DNA of 64,000 nucleotides from Podospora comata (lineage: Eukaryota; Ascomycota; Sordariomycetes; Sordariales; Podosporaceae). The notes under the pieces are model-generated. The model searched no databases, was not told the DNA's origin, and worked only from the letters and a program-made list of their open reading frames with translations. Both the position numbers and the translations under genes were made by a program. The stretch spans positions 6,200,001 through 6,264,000 of the forward strand of contig CP071493.1 of NCBI GenBank assembly GCA_017354895.1, given 5' to 3'. Positions 1 through 10,904 of this stretch are shown here, one piece after another. The stretch's first letter is position 1; every line of letters starts with the position of its first letter.

Positions 1-530
1 CAGTGATAAAACGTACCATGATGAAAAGTGTGTCGAGTCGACTACTGTTGTGAGTTCCATACAGGACCAGTCCCTGTGTCGAACCCAAAAAATCATGCCT
101 TATCCCCGTACATTCTGCCGCAAGTATCACGTCGCAGTTGGGAGGAACGAGGCATGCTTTCTCGAGAAGACCGAGCCGCAGTGGTTGTCGCGTGGTGCAG
201 AACAAGAGGAAGTGAAAGAGCTGCGAAAAATTTCCAGATTTAAACATCGAAGCTCCAGTCTCCACCAGCTCCGAAGCTCCGCCAAGAATTCGGTGGGACA
301 TTTACTTCACGTGACCCAGCGTCAGCTGTCTGGCCAATCACAGTATGACCCTAAGCTTGGCGGTCCCAATTTTTCCGCCCACAGAGTCCGGAATATCCAT
401 TCGGCCTGGGGTAAATTTCACGAACGTCTGTTGAAACCTCTTCTTGATTTTCGAGACCGACCAGCCAGCGCCAAATCCGCCCAACGAACGATCCGTCAAC
501 AGTCGATCACCACCTCAAAAACCAGCCAAA
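1..530 (+). promoter_or_regulatory. Upstream region and 5' leader of rps13
   Basis: No coding sequence is supported here. A perfect palindrome TCACGTGA lies at 307-314, the core of a Cbf1/bHLH-type site, and a CCAAT box lies at 334-338. Both are about 200 bp before the rps13 start, a normal promoter distance. The link to rps13 expression is inferred. Confidence 0.4.
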
Positions 531-1326
<796 letters not shown>

Positions 1327-1843
1327 GCGATGAGACGGTGATTACGGCCGAGCCGAGGAGAGTTGAACCTCTCGGTGAGGTGGTATTGGGTGGTGATATG
1401 GATCTCTTGGTTGGGAAAATAACAAATACCCCTTGTGTATCTTTTGCAGGTTTGGTAAACCACACGGCCATACGGAGTCGGGGAGTCACGGGGAATGGAA
1501 AGGAAACTTGCATTTCACGGCTAGATCATTTTATACAAACTGCGAATTGCACAGGAGGGTATCCAAATTCATATCATGTCAAGTGTGGTGTCTGAATTGC
1601 ATGTGCCATGCCGAAATCAACCTTGATGATAACACGTCGCAATGCTTTGCTTTTCATTGTTGCAGTCCAATGCCAATTCGGTGTCTCCTATGTTCGAAAT
1701 TGCAATGACCATTCGCCCGAACGCCATATTTCCCGTCCATAGCCGCCTTTTCCTCTTCATGAAGTTGAACCTTGTCCATTTCCCGCAGTCGCCTCTTATT
1801 TTCGCATTTCTTACAGCGCGGTCGGTGACATCGCGAAGAAATT
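1327..1843. other. Convergent intergenic region rps13 / sdc1
   Basis: This holds the 3' ends of two convergent genes. I see no further coding sequence, RNA gene or repeat in it. Confidence 0.6.
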
Positions 1844-2309
1844 CTACTCCCCCTTTTGCACTCCCTGCTGCTCAATCTCGTTGCTTCTCTGGAGGAGATA
1901 CTCCCCCAGGACTCTCAATGGGTCTTTTGGTCTGTCATTGTACTATCAGTCACTTCGCCCTTCTCGCCTGCCATACACTCAGTGGGACAAGAGGACTTAC
2001 TGCTCCCTGGCAACGAGCTTCATACCCTCCAGCAAAACACCCGTGATCTTGGAGTTGATGTACTGCCTAACTGGCGCGCCGTGGAGAGGTGGTTCAGAGG
2101 GCATCGGGATGGTAGTTGTTTGAGCGGTGGTGTTGGTTGGAGGGGGGACAGTAGCTTGTTGTTCTGGTGGGTGAACGGAGGTTGCGCGCGAGTTGGAGGC
2201 TGTTGCTGACGCGGTGAAGCCTGGGATGTGGGGGAGAGGGATTGGGGTGGTTGTTCGGGGTGTTGGGGTGCTGCTGTGGGGAAGCGGAGGGAATTGTTGT
2301 TGTTGCTGT

Positions 2310-2340
<31 letters not shown>

Positions 2341-2496
2341 TGCGAGGGAGAGGCATTGTTAGAGATTTGTCGCTGTAAGGAGGTGGGAAGGGAGACGTAC
2401 TGGGGCTGATGGCGCATCGGTCATGGGGGTGTCGATTGATGGGTTGACAAGGCCATTTGTGGCTTCTGGGAGAGGAGGTTGTTGTTGATCTGCCAT
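1844..2496 (-). CDS. sdc1: COMPASS complex subunit Sdc1 (DPY30 family)
   Basis: Subunit of the Set1/COMPASS histone H3K4 methyltransferase; the DPY30 motif forms a dimeric helical bundle that binds Ash2/Bre2. Exons on the minus strand are 2496-2401, 2338-2001 and 1931-1844, giving 173 residues. The C-terminal motif is clear: VRQYINSKITGVLLEGMKL, then REQPKDPLRVLGEYLLQRS after the second intron (1932-2000). The N-terminal half is low complexity, Gln- and Pro-rich. Intron 1 (donor GTACGT, branch CTAAC) ends just before a CAG run, so several in-frame acceptors are possible and the exact polyglutamine length is uncertain. The start ATG at 2496 is the first in frame; the open frame upstream has no ATG. 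The gene is head to head with fan1. Confidence 0.9.
2292..2341 (-). repeat. CAG/CAA trinucleotide tract (polyGln in Sdc1)
   Basis: On the minus strand this reads as about eight CAG codons followed by mixed CAG and CAA codons, encoding about 15 glutamines. It directly abuts the acceptor of sdc1 intron 1. Confidence 0.9.
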
Positions 2497-2872
2497 TGTT
2501 GAGGTTTGTGGGGCGGGTGTATATAGGTCTTGAACAAACAGAGAGAGGGTTGGCGGTGACAAGTCTCGGCGACAAGGTAGCTTGTCATGATGCGATTGCG
2601 ATTTGCGATTTTGGTGGAGGAGCTCTCAGTCTGGAAGCTCCAGCTTCGGTTCGTGCTTTGCGCAAATTGCCCCACCTTTGTTGACACGCAGTCACGGGAT
2701 TTGGTGTTAGCTTGGCTTTTTGGCTCAATGATTTGGACAGGGGGGGTCGCGCTTTCGTCCTTCTGCATGGCTCCTGAAAATGCACGGCTGGAGTGAGGAC
2801 ATGCAACCTTCTTTCTCTTGTTATCCACCATGACACCACAGAGCCTTGGTTCTGTTTCTTCTCTTATACGCA
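2497..2872. promoter_or_regulatory. Shared divergent promoter of sdc1 and fan1
   Basis: The 376 bp between two divergent start codons leave no room for separate promoters, so a bidirectional one is inferred. No obvious TATA box is seen. Confidence 0.55.
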
Positions 2873-5517
2873 ATGGATCGTTTTGTGCAGCGATCCAAGT
2901 CTAGCACGAGCCGGTCACCGCTTGCCACTGGATCCGGAAATTCTAACAAGAGGCCTGAGGGAGCTGCGCAACGGACTACTCCAACAAAACGGAGAAGGGT
3001 TGTTGAGCTGAAGGAGAGCGGTGATGAAGACGATGAATTTGACTTGCCAACCTTGACCAAGAGTATCAGGGACAGCGAGGATGAAGCCCCCAAAATGCCA
3101 CCACGCCAGACAGCAATTGAGAGCTCTTTGCCGGCTGTCCCAATAGATAAAGAAGCGATAGAGCAGTATGAGGCCATGCGCTCCTCTCAACCACAGATCG
3201 ATGAAGACAATACCACTACCAGGTTCGAAAAGCGGCAATGGGTCCCAGGAAAGAGCTCTATCTATGTCGATGCCTTCAACCTTGCATTGGAGACCGTCTT
3301 GGAGGATGAATCGCCTTTGTTTGATATCAAAGAGAAGCATGTCTTTGAGCAATGGCAAGGCTTGAACTATGAGACTCAGTATCTGTGCGTGCAATTTCAA
3401 TCCATCATCCATACCCCTTTCTGACAAGGTACAGGTATGTACGTCTCTTTCTGCGCAAGACTGCCTCTTGGCATCGCGTGGAGCGACTGCAGTCTTCTTA
3501 CAGCAACGATATCACCGATGTTGATCTTGCTATTGAGAACCTTTTGGAGCCCCGGGAGTTGCCAGGTGACAGCAGTAATTCTCCAGAAGAGACACGATCT
3601 GAGGGTCTCGAAGTGTGGTCATTGGGCGACACTTTTACCTTTGCGGATGACTCTCAAGAATACATCAAAACTATGGCAGACGCCACTCCGTTGTTGAGTC
3701 TTGACGAACTCAAGGCACTTGCAAAGGATGCCAAGGTTAAGGGGAAGAACAAAGCCGATCTAGTCAAGGCGCTCTGTCACACAAGTGCTCGACAGGCCGG
3801 CTTGCTGTCCTTGGGTCTAAGTCGGCAAAATACTAATGAATCGATAGCCTCGCGAGACCAGGAGCCAGAAGACAATCAAGAAAAAACGGAAGTAAACAGG
3901 GATTCTCACTTTCTCAGGAAGATACTTGCTACCACAGGGCCACTCATCAGGCTTTCCGAGCCCATCTTCAAACTCTTCGAGCGTGTTCATCTGGTCTTCT
4001 ACCGGTCAACCGAATGGACCGAGAACTCACTGACGGCGATCATCCTGGCTAAGATTGCACGAAGGAACTACCCAGACTATATCGTCTGCAGATCCTCCAA
4101 CATATTCGACTCCCGCCAGAGCCTCCTGGAGTTCGAGCTCTCGATGCGCAAAGACTTCGAGGTGGACAAGGTTCTCGAGTTCAATGGCCCACCAGGTGAA
4201 GCAGGGTTCCTCAAGGTCCTCGAGATCTTTGAGGGCATAGCTGAACGATGGAGAGAACTTCTCAGGCAGGAACAGCACCGCGAAAATCATGTATACGAGT
4301 TTGGCGAAGGGAGTTACCTTCGTCGGTTCAACGCAGCTCACGCCTTCACTCGGGTCGCTCACAAAGCTGCCTACGTCCTTGGACGTCTACACCGATATCG
4401 GGAAGAACACGCGCTTCTCACCGAATTGCTCAGTCAGCATCTCTTCCATCCAGCCCGCCGCGGATCGTGGTATCAACGCAAGGCCTTACTGGAGGAACGG
4501 TACATGTGGGAAGTGGATCCAGACCCTGTGTCAACCAGTCCCGAAACTCAGAAGAAGCACTGGCAACAGATTGCCCTCATCACCTGCGAGACGGGACTGG
4601 AGGATAGAGACTGCCACCTGATCTATCACTACGACCTCCAAAAGCGCCTTCTCAAGCTTGAAAAGAGATTACGGGTGCCACGTCGTCTGCAGCATGACTT
4701 TGGTCATGTAAAGCTACGGGAACCGGAAGAGCATAACGTTCAGGGCATCCAGTTGGTCCGAGATGACCCGGATCCCAAAGGCAAGAACGGCCGCGGCCTG
4801 AGCACCAAGACGACGTGGCTCGACGAACTAGGCGAGCTTGACGAGGATGGAGAACCAGCTCATGTCAGTGTTGAGGAGATGTGCCTATCATACTATCGCC
4901 ACGAGGGCTGGAAAGGCTACCACAGTGAAGGTGGAATTCTCCGAACATTGTTTGCTTACTTGTTCTTCGACATCTTATTCGTCTATGTTCCCAATGTTTT
5001 CCAGACGGCTTTCCAAACATGCCCCCTCGATCTCCACACGGATGCATTCTACCCAGCCCGGGCCAGTCAGATCAACCATCGGCTTGTCGAAATTGCCAAC
5101 GGTGGTGGCGAGAAGATTTTGCGGGAGGTTTACGAGCGGGAGCATGAGAGGCAAACCTGCGTGGTAGGCTTGAACTGGGACTTTGAAATCGAGGACTTGG
5201 TAGAGTTGGTCTCCTGTTTCAACAGGGCTGCCCTTGCTGCCGTATGCAAAGTCATGTCAGAAGACTATAGGGCACGCGGAGGCGGCGTGCCAGATCTCGT
5301 GCTGTGGAGGACAGCCGGAGACGAAGCCCAAACCAATCGAGATGGCATCATCAACAACAACATTGACCGAAAAGGAGAGGTCATGTTTGCCGAAGTCAAG
5401 AGTGCAAACGACCGCCTTAGTGATACACAACGACTATGGATCCACGTACTCACAGGCGCAGGAGTGAGGGTTGCGCTGTGCAATGCCGTGGCACGAGAGG
5501 TGCGAACATTGCTGTGA
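2873..5517 (+). CDS. fan1: Fanconi-associated nuclease 1 (FAN1) homologue
   Basis: Structure-specific 5'-flap endo/exonuclease for DNA interstrand-crosslink repair in the nucleus. Two exons, 2873-3384 and 3435-5517, give 864 residues; the 50 bp intron has donor GTGCGT and acceptor ACAG and restores QYLYVRLFLRK, a conserved FAN1 block. A basic N-terminal tail (PTKRRRVVELK) is followed by a SAP-like DNA-binding segment near residues 255-285 (LDELKALAKDAKVKGKNKA), a helical repeat region, and a C-terminal VRR-NUC nuclease domain from about residue 780. That domain has GGGVPDLVLW and EVMFAEVKSANDRLSDTQ, the PD-(D/E)xK active site. The ATG at 2873 is chosen because the open frame upstream has no ATG. 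Fungal FAN1 usually lacks the animal UBZ finger, and none is seen here. Confidence 0.93.
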
Positions 5518-8225
5518 TGGAAACATCACATCACATTGTTTCTCGGCCCTACTGGAGGACATCACGCTCCTCCGTCGAAGTGTGACAAGATGGAAATAGC
5601 AACCTGCGTTCCTTGGTCCTGGGTTCGTCACGGAGATACCGAGCAATATCATATGGCTACTAACCTCAAGCACTCCATGCGGCACAGCTTCAAGAGCTCT
5701 GGCGGAGAGACCATCGCCGGGTCAGAGTTGGGATGCATGGTAGCACACGTGGAGGCCTAGGAAACACAAGATCACAGAGTCCCAAATATAGGAAGTTCAT
5801 CACGACGGTTCGTTTCAAAACGTTCTACCCGCCTTCGAAACATGCAGATGCAGAGATCCCGTCGGCGTCAGGATTCAGGGGATTGATTCGACGTGAGACC
5901 CCCGGATTCGTTTCAGTTTCAGATTGTGGGTTCCGTTTCAGTCGAATTATCCCTCTTGCCCTTCCACTCGGCTACGGCTTCGTCACATTCTCTCGAGATT
6001 GGACTTTGTCCTTGGGTAAAATACGCAAAAAGATACAATCTAATCTCTTTCGCCTGGGTGGGCTCTCTCGAGGGCAGACTCCCCAGATCATCTTCTGCAC
6101 GGTCAATTTGGGGGGAAGGGCCAATGAGATGCGGTAGCTGGGAATTTCCGGAGTGCTTTGCTGACGCGCGCTGCGCACACCGAGAGACCGCATCTGCTCA
6201 CCCTGGCTTTTCTCCAAGGTGGTGTCCTTTTCAAAATCAGAGCCGTTGCGGGAGATTGTCTGTCTCTGGGCTAGCTTCCTCAGCCGAAATCCGATGCAAG
6301 AGATGCCGTCAACCGCTCTCTTGCAGGAGGAAAAAGATGCCTACCTACAGAGCAGGGCGTCGGGGAGGAGGGTGCTTACTACGCAACAGCAAGCTCTGTG
6401 ATATCTCGATATGAGCCAGATCACCGGGACAGCGAAGAGGAAGCTAATAGCAGCAAACGAACACCTAGAATCTAATCATTCTTGATAATCCCCTATCCCG
6501 ATGATCATCAGCGTTCCAGCCCTTTCATCCTAGCGAAAAGAAAACAAGTCCATCTCAAACAGCCAGCTTCAAAGATGCGGTCCGGACGCAGTCCCGCCGG
6601 GCGCTTAACTCCCCCCCAAATCCAGCCAATCACGGCGTCCGCGCCAGGGGGGATAAGCTGCAAATGCAGTGACGACACACACGGAAAGAGGAACAAATTT
6701 TGGAGAGAGAGAGAAAGAGAGGAGGGTAAAGATGCTGCCCCACTCTGATTGTTGAGTTGAGCGCTTAGCTACCCTGGTTGTTACTGGGGAGCGGACCAGT
6801 CACGGCGGCCCGTGGGGCATGACCATGCGGGCGGATTTTTATGGGGATTTTGCGCTAGGGGGGCAAGGCTAGGCTGTTCTGGGGTAGGTAGGGGTGTTGC
6901 TGCTTTAAGAATTTGGGTTGGGGGGGGAGGGAGGAGGCAGCTTGGGGATGCTCGCTGCCGAGCACTTGGTACCGCAGTTTTGTTCTCATCATTTTCAAGA
7001 GAAGATCATAAAAGTCCTGAGAATAGTTTTGTGTTTGACGAAGGAGGAGGACTCTTGAATGAAGATGATCAAAAGCAGAAACTACACCTTGCGTACTATA
7101 ACCGCCTTGCTGCTGCTGCCCCTCATCAAACCTCAAAGCTCCAAAATGACACCAACCACTTAATAACACCATACGTAGCATCCAGCTTGTCACCTGCCTG
7201 TCACTTTTGCTTGTCTGCCTCCTCCTCGACAAGCAAGCAAACCAACATGTTGAAATCTGGGCATTGCATGTCTAAGCAAGTTCAAGATTTTCGCCTAGAC
7301 ATTAGTAGAGAGATTAGATCCCGCAAGTTTAAAAGGTAGGTAGAAGATGCACATGTGCGCAATACACACCTGGTCGTGGGATCTGGCCGGCCTTGGAGAT
7401 CATCACCACCAGCACCGCCAGGGACCAGCATAAAAATCTGGAGTCAGTGTAATTTTAGGGTTTGTTTGTATCGAAGCTCCTGGGAAAAATCAATTTGTAA
7501 AAAAGGGGCGGATGGGGAAATGGACCAAACAGCTTTTGCTACAGGCAGTGCTGTCGACGCCCGCCCATGATCGATAACACACTTCTCACACGAAAGAAAG
7601 AAAAAGAAAAGAAAATGGAAACAGCAGGTACAAAGTATTTACTAGGAATCCCAACTTCATTCCCAGTTCTCTTTCTGACAACCCGTGTGTCATACTCGAG
7701 AAAAGCTAGACCTAAAGCCTAAGCTACATCCATCCAGTCCAGTCCAAACCACAATCCCGGAAAATTCCTACCCCTCCAATCCATATATCTTCCTCCTTCT
7801 CCCAACAGGTATTGGTATCGATAAAAAAAATGACGCCGCCCTGCAACGCCAGATTGTCCTTCCCCCCGTCTCCCTTTCTTTGCGCCTGGTGACCCCCTTT
7901 CCATCATAAAGAAGCCTTGTCCTGTCCAGTAACTCCGACTAGATAGTAGTACCAATTGTGTGTTGTCCTCCTTGACGCCAGTAAAAGAAAAAGAAAAAAA
8001 GGGAAGTTTTTGTAGCTGTGTTCGTCCATTCGTGAGATGATGAAGCCTCCGCAAAGCGCTGTTATGTTGTGGTGTGTGGTAGTTGTGTAAAACAAAAGAG
8101 ATGGCGGCGGTGGTGCTAATGGCTGGCTTGTGCGCAGCATCCGTGGTATTATTCTAACATGGTCCCGGTTCCTTGTGGCGGTAACATCATGTGGTTGGTT
8201 TCCATAAAGTTTCGCTCTTGGGACT
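5518..8225. other. Intergenic region without a supported gene
   Basis: This 2.7 kb lies between the 3' ends of fan1 (plus) and a minus-strand gene. Scattered open frames lack codon bias and recognisable motifs. A short GA-rich run lies near 6700-6722. No RNA gene was recognised. Confidence 0.5.
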
Positions 8226-9299
8226 TCATGACTTGGCGGCGGTGGTGCTGGCTTCTGGGTCGATCTTTCTCCTCTTGCCTTTTGGCGCTGGCGCCATTCT
8301 TGGTGTGTATGTCACTGTCCTTGTCACGACCTCACGAATATGTCGTATGCTCGATCTCGAATCCTTCTTTGCGTGTTTATGTGGGCTGCTCGTACTCGCG
8401 GCACCACCAGCAGGTGCGCTAGCGGCGGTGGTGGGCGTTTCTGGTTCTGCGGGGCGCTTCAAGCCAGGAGATAGCGCCAACCGTCGAGACTTGAGCGCCG
8501 CCTCCCAGTCAAACGCTGGTGACCTGACTGAGGCAGTGCTCAGTGGTGATCTTGGCGAGTAAAGGCCTGCGGTGGAAATGGCCGGAGAAGCAGGTAGCTT
8601 CATGCTTGGGAATACTGTTGCGTTCGCCCCAGCGGCGGGAGCAGAAAGCGGGCAGTTCGAAGAACCTCGTGGGGCGTTGGACAGCTTGATATCGATGGGA
8701 GCAGGTCTGGGAGTTTTTGTCTTTTCCACCTCCTCCTCTTTCACCTTGACTTCCTCGTCACACCCGCAGCTGAGATCTGAGCGTGCTGTCGATGGGCCAC
8801 TGTCGATCTGTTCGCCCTTGTCCTTCTCTGAGTCATCAGAATCGGCTGTTTCGCTGCTGCTTGTGCTGCTGGTGCTGAGATTGCTGCTGACGGTGCTGAC
8901 AGTGCTGGTTCGGTTCAGAGCGGACTTTCCTGTCTGTGGTGGTGAGGCGAGAGCTGGTGAGACCATGGCCATTCCTCTGAGAAAGTCGGTATATGCTACC
9001 GGAGGTGTGATGGGCGTCTTTTGGAGGTCATGCTCAAGCTTGATGGTGGCGCTAAACGGAGCAGCGCTATACGGACCAGCAGAAAAAAGAGCGCTAAAGG
9101 GTCCGGCGGAAGGCAAACCGGCCGATGGGAGCGCAGAGGAAGGAATTGGGTCCCGGAAAGCCGATGTCCTGGAGACGGCCGACAGAGGAGTAGCTGAGGG
9201 AAGAGAGGTGGCAGACCGAAGCTCATGAGGCGGAGGCGGGATGTGTGGGAAGTTTGCCGTCTTGGGCGTCGATATCGTGAGGGTGGGTTTGGACGACAT
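8226..9299 (-). CDS. Disordered Ser/Pro/Ala-rich protein of unknown function
   Basis: A single exon of 357 residues starting at the first in-frame ATG (MSSKPTLTIS). I do not recognise a named domain. Visible features are a degenerate SAG/FSA-type repeat near residues 50-85, a short ordered-looking motif TPPVAYTDFLRGM near residue 100, an acidic Ser-rich stretch with KVKEEEVEK, and a basic C-terminal segment with PKGKRRKID that resembles a nuclear localisation signal. The segment HIREVVTRTVTYTPRM just before it looks conserved rather than random. A possible 5'UTR intron lies upstream (donor GTGAGT near 9370, acceptor CCAG before the ATG). A disordered nuclear or regulatory protein is the best guess. 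The long open frame on the opposite strand at 8572-9228 is taken as its shadow. Confidence 0.7.
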   Translation of the reverse strand: MSSKPTLTISTPKTANFPHIPPPPHELRSATSLPSATPLSAVSRTSAFRDPIPSSALPSAGLPSAGPFSALFSAGPYSAAPFSATIKLEHDLQKTPITPPVAYTDFLRGMAMVSPALASPPQTGKSALNRTSTVSTVSSNLSTSSTSSSETADSDDSEKDKGEQIDSGPSTARSDLSCGCDEEVKVKEEEVEKTKTPRPAPIDIKLSNAPRGSSNCPLSAPAAGANATVFPSMKLPASPAISTAGLYSPRSPLSTASVRSPAFDWEAALKSRRLALSPGLKRPAEPETPTTAASAPAGGAASTSSPHKHAKKDSRSSIRHIREVVTRTVTYTPRMAPAPKGKRRKIDPEASTTAAKS

Positions 9300-10124
9300 G
9301 ATGGCGATGGTAGATGATCTGGCTCCGGGTGGGATGTTGTGTGTTTGGCAACCCGTCAACTCACCTCGAGGACCAAAGGTGAGAGAGAACTCCGGCAATG
9401 GTGAAGGGAAATCGGAGGTGCAGAAAGGGTGCAGGAGGGTGGGCAGGCAAATGCCTAAGTATATGAAGACGGTGAGGCGAGCCGGGGGAGGGTCAAACGG
9501 ACGAGGGTCCGCCCTCGAAACAGCAGGCGCTAAGAGCAGCTCCCCCCGCGCAGGTGTTTAGGAGTTGTACCCCTGTATCTTTGAATCCCAGAGCAGTGGT
9601 CTGGGGACTCGGGGCGCTGTCTTTTGAGCTTCCCGGCTCACAGGTCAGCGGGAGCTAAGCAAGAGCCACTGTTATTCGTTTGTTCAGGTAGGCCGGCCCG
9701 CGATGAGGCCTGGTGGGGTGCGTGTTGAGAGTAGGGTTGATTGGATTGGTCTGAATAACAAACAAGACACAACGTGTTAGCCAGTGATGATCCGGGAAGT
9801 TGTCGTTTTGTGTATCCTTCCGGCAGAATCGTGGTGTAAAGCAACAGGACAGAAGGCAAAAGCTCAGAGAATGGGAAAAAAGGTGAGGTGAGCGAACAAG
9901 CACTGCTGTTGGACCAGCCCAATGTGATAGTTGCTTAAAGCAGCGCCAAATTAGGGGCCGGTCAGAGTGGGGCTTCCCTTGACAAGCGAGAAGCGACGAG
10001 TTGGACAGGGGCCGGGGCGGCAGTGATGTGCTGAAATGTGGGATATGCTTTGGTGTGACAGGGTTGCAGGTGAATGTCCGTGTGCCCTCTGTGTGCTGTG
10101 TTTCTCGTCCGCGCCTCGACGATG

Positions 10125-10146
10125 GAGAGAGAGAGAGAGAGAGAGA
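10125..10146 (+). repeat. (GA)n microsatellite
   Basis: An uninterrupted GA dinucleotide run of about 11 units upstream of the minus-strand gene at 8226-9299. Confidence 0.95.
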
Positions 10147-10502
10147 TATCTAGGAAGGAAAACTCTGCTTACCTTCTGAGTGTGGCTGAAAGGTAGGCAG
10201 ACACGAACTGAAACTGAAGAACAGGAGAGGGCAATATGTGATGCGTCTTTGGGTCGGAAAACTATCTACTTGAAGGGGGCCAAAGGCAGTCAGCGGTTAC
10301 TCCTTTTGGGGGGGCTAATTTGTTGCTTTACGGGCACTGGAAGCAACAGCTGGGTAAAACTCACAGAAACAGCTCGTCTGATCAGCCCGACCCCCCAAAA
10401 TCCACTTGGCAGGTGAGCGTCTGCGGAGGGAAAAGAAGAAGCACCAGAAGAAGATCGTGATGGCGTCGGGACTCAACCGCCTGGAGGTTCGAACGACCGC
10501 GT

Positions 10503-10585
10503 GTGATTGGTCAAAACAACTGGAACCTGCAGCAGGGATGGGCGCTAAAGTTGTATTCTTAGCCCAGACGTTCGTGATTGGTCAG
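10503..10585 (-). promoter_or_regulatory. Duplicated CCAAT-box sites
   Basis: Two copies of GTGATTGGTCARAAC (ATTGG at 10506-10510 and 10577-10581) lie 71 bp apart. Read on the minus strand each is a CCAATCAC box facing the gene that starts at 9299. CCAATCA is the preferred form for the fungal CCAAT-binding complex. Function is inferred from sequence only. Confidence 0.4.
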
Positions 10586-10904
10586 AACTTGCCGCTTACC
10601 AGAACGACGTCAACCACAGCAACGGCAATGGGTATCCCGACGACAGTTATCGTGAGCCTCTTCCTCTGAGTAGTACCGGACCGATTGCCACAACTATTCG
10701 ATAGAGTGAAGCGCCAGATCAGCAGATCTACTGTGAGGGGTGGAATATGGTCCTGATGGCGCCGAGGTCTGATGTATCGATGCTCCAAAGGTGGTATCGT
10801 TTGTTTGTGAAGGGTACGGAGGCATATGCTAAGTATGTTGGACAGGAACACAAGGACTCATCTTTGGACGTAGCGGGAGCCAAATCCGTATATGTATGCG
10901 CGAA

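Larger units (their letters stand above)
9300..10904. other. Upstream region of the 8226-9299 gene
   Basis: No coding sequence is supported. It holds a GA dinucleotide run and two near-identical CCAAT-containing sites, listed separately. Confidence 0.5.

Noticed and set aside
2846-2872. N-terminal extension of FAN1
   Set aside because: The extension begins with TTG, not ATG; the ATG at 2873 is the first usable start.
8572-9228. 218-codon open frame on the plus strand
   Set aside because: Antisense to the longer minus-strand frame, which has an ATG, a basic nuclear-signal-like end and sensible composition.
9300-9398. N-terminal extension of the disordered-protein gene
   Set aside because: The frame is open but has no ATG, and a plausible 5'UTR intron donor lies within it.
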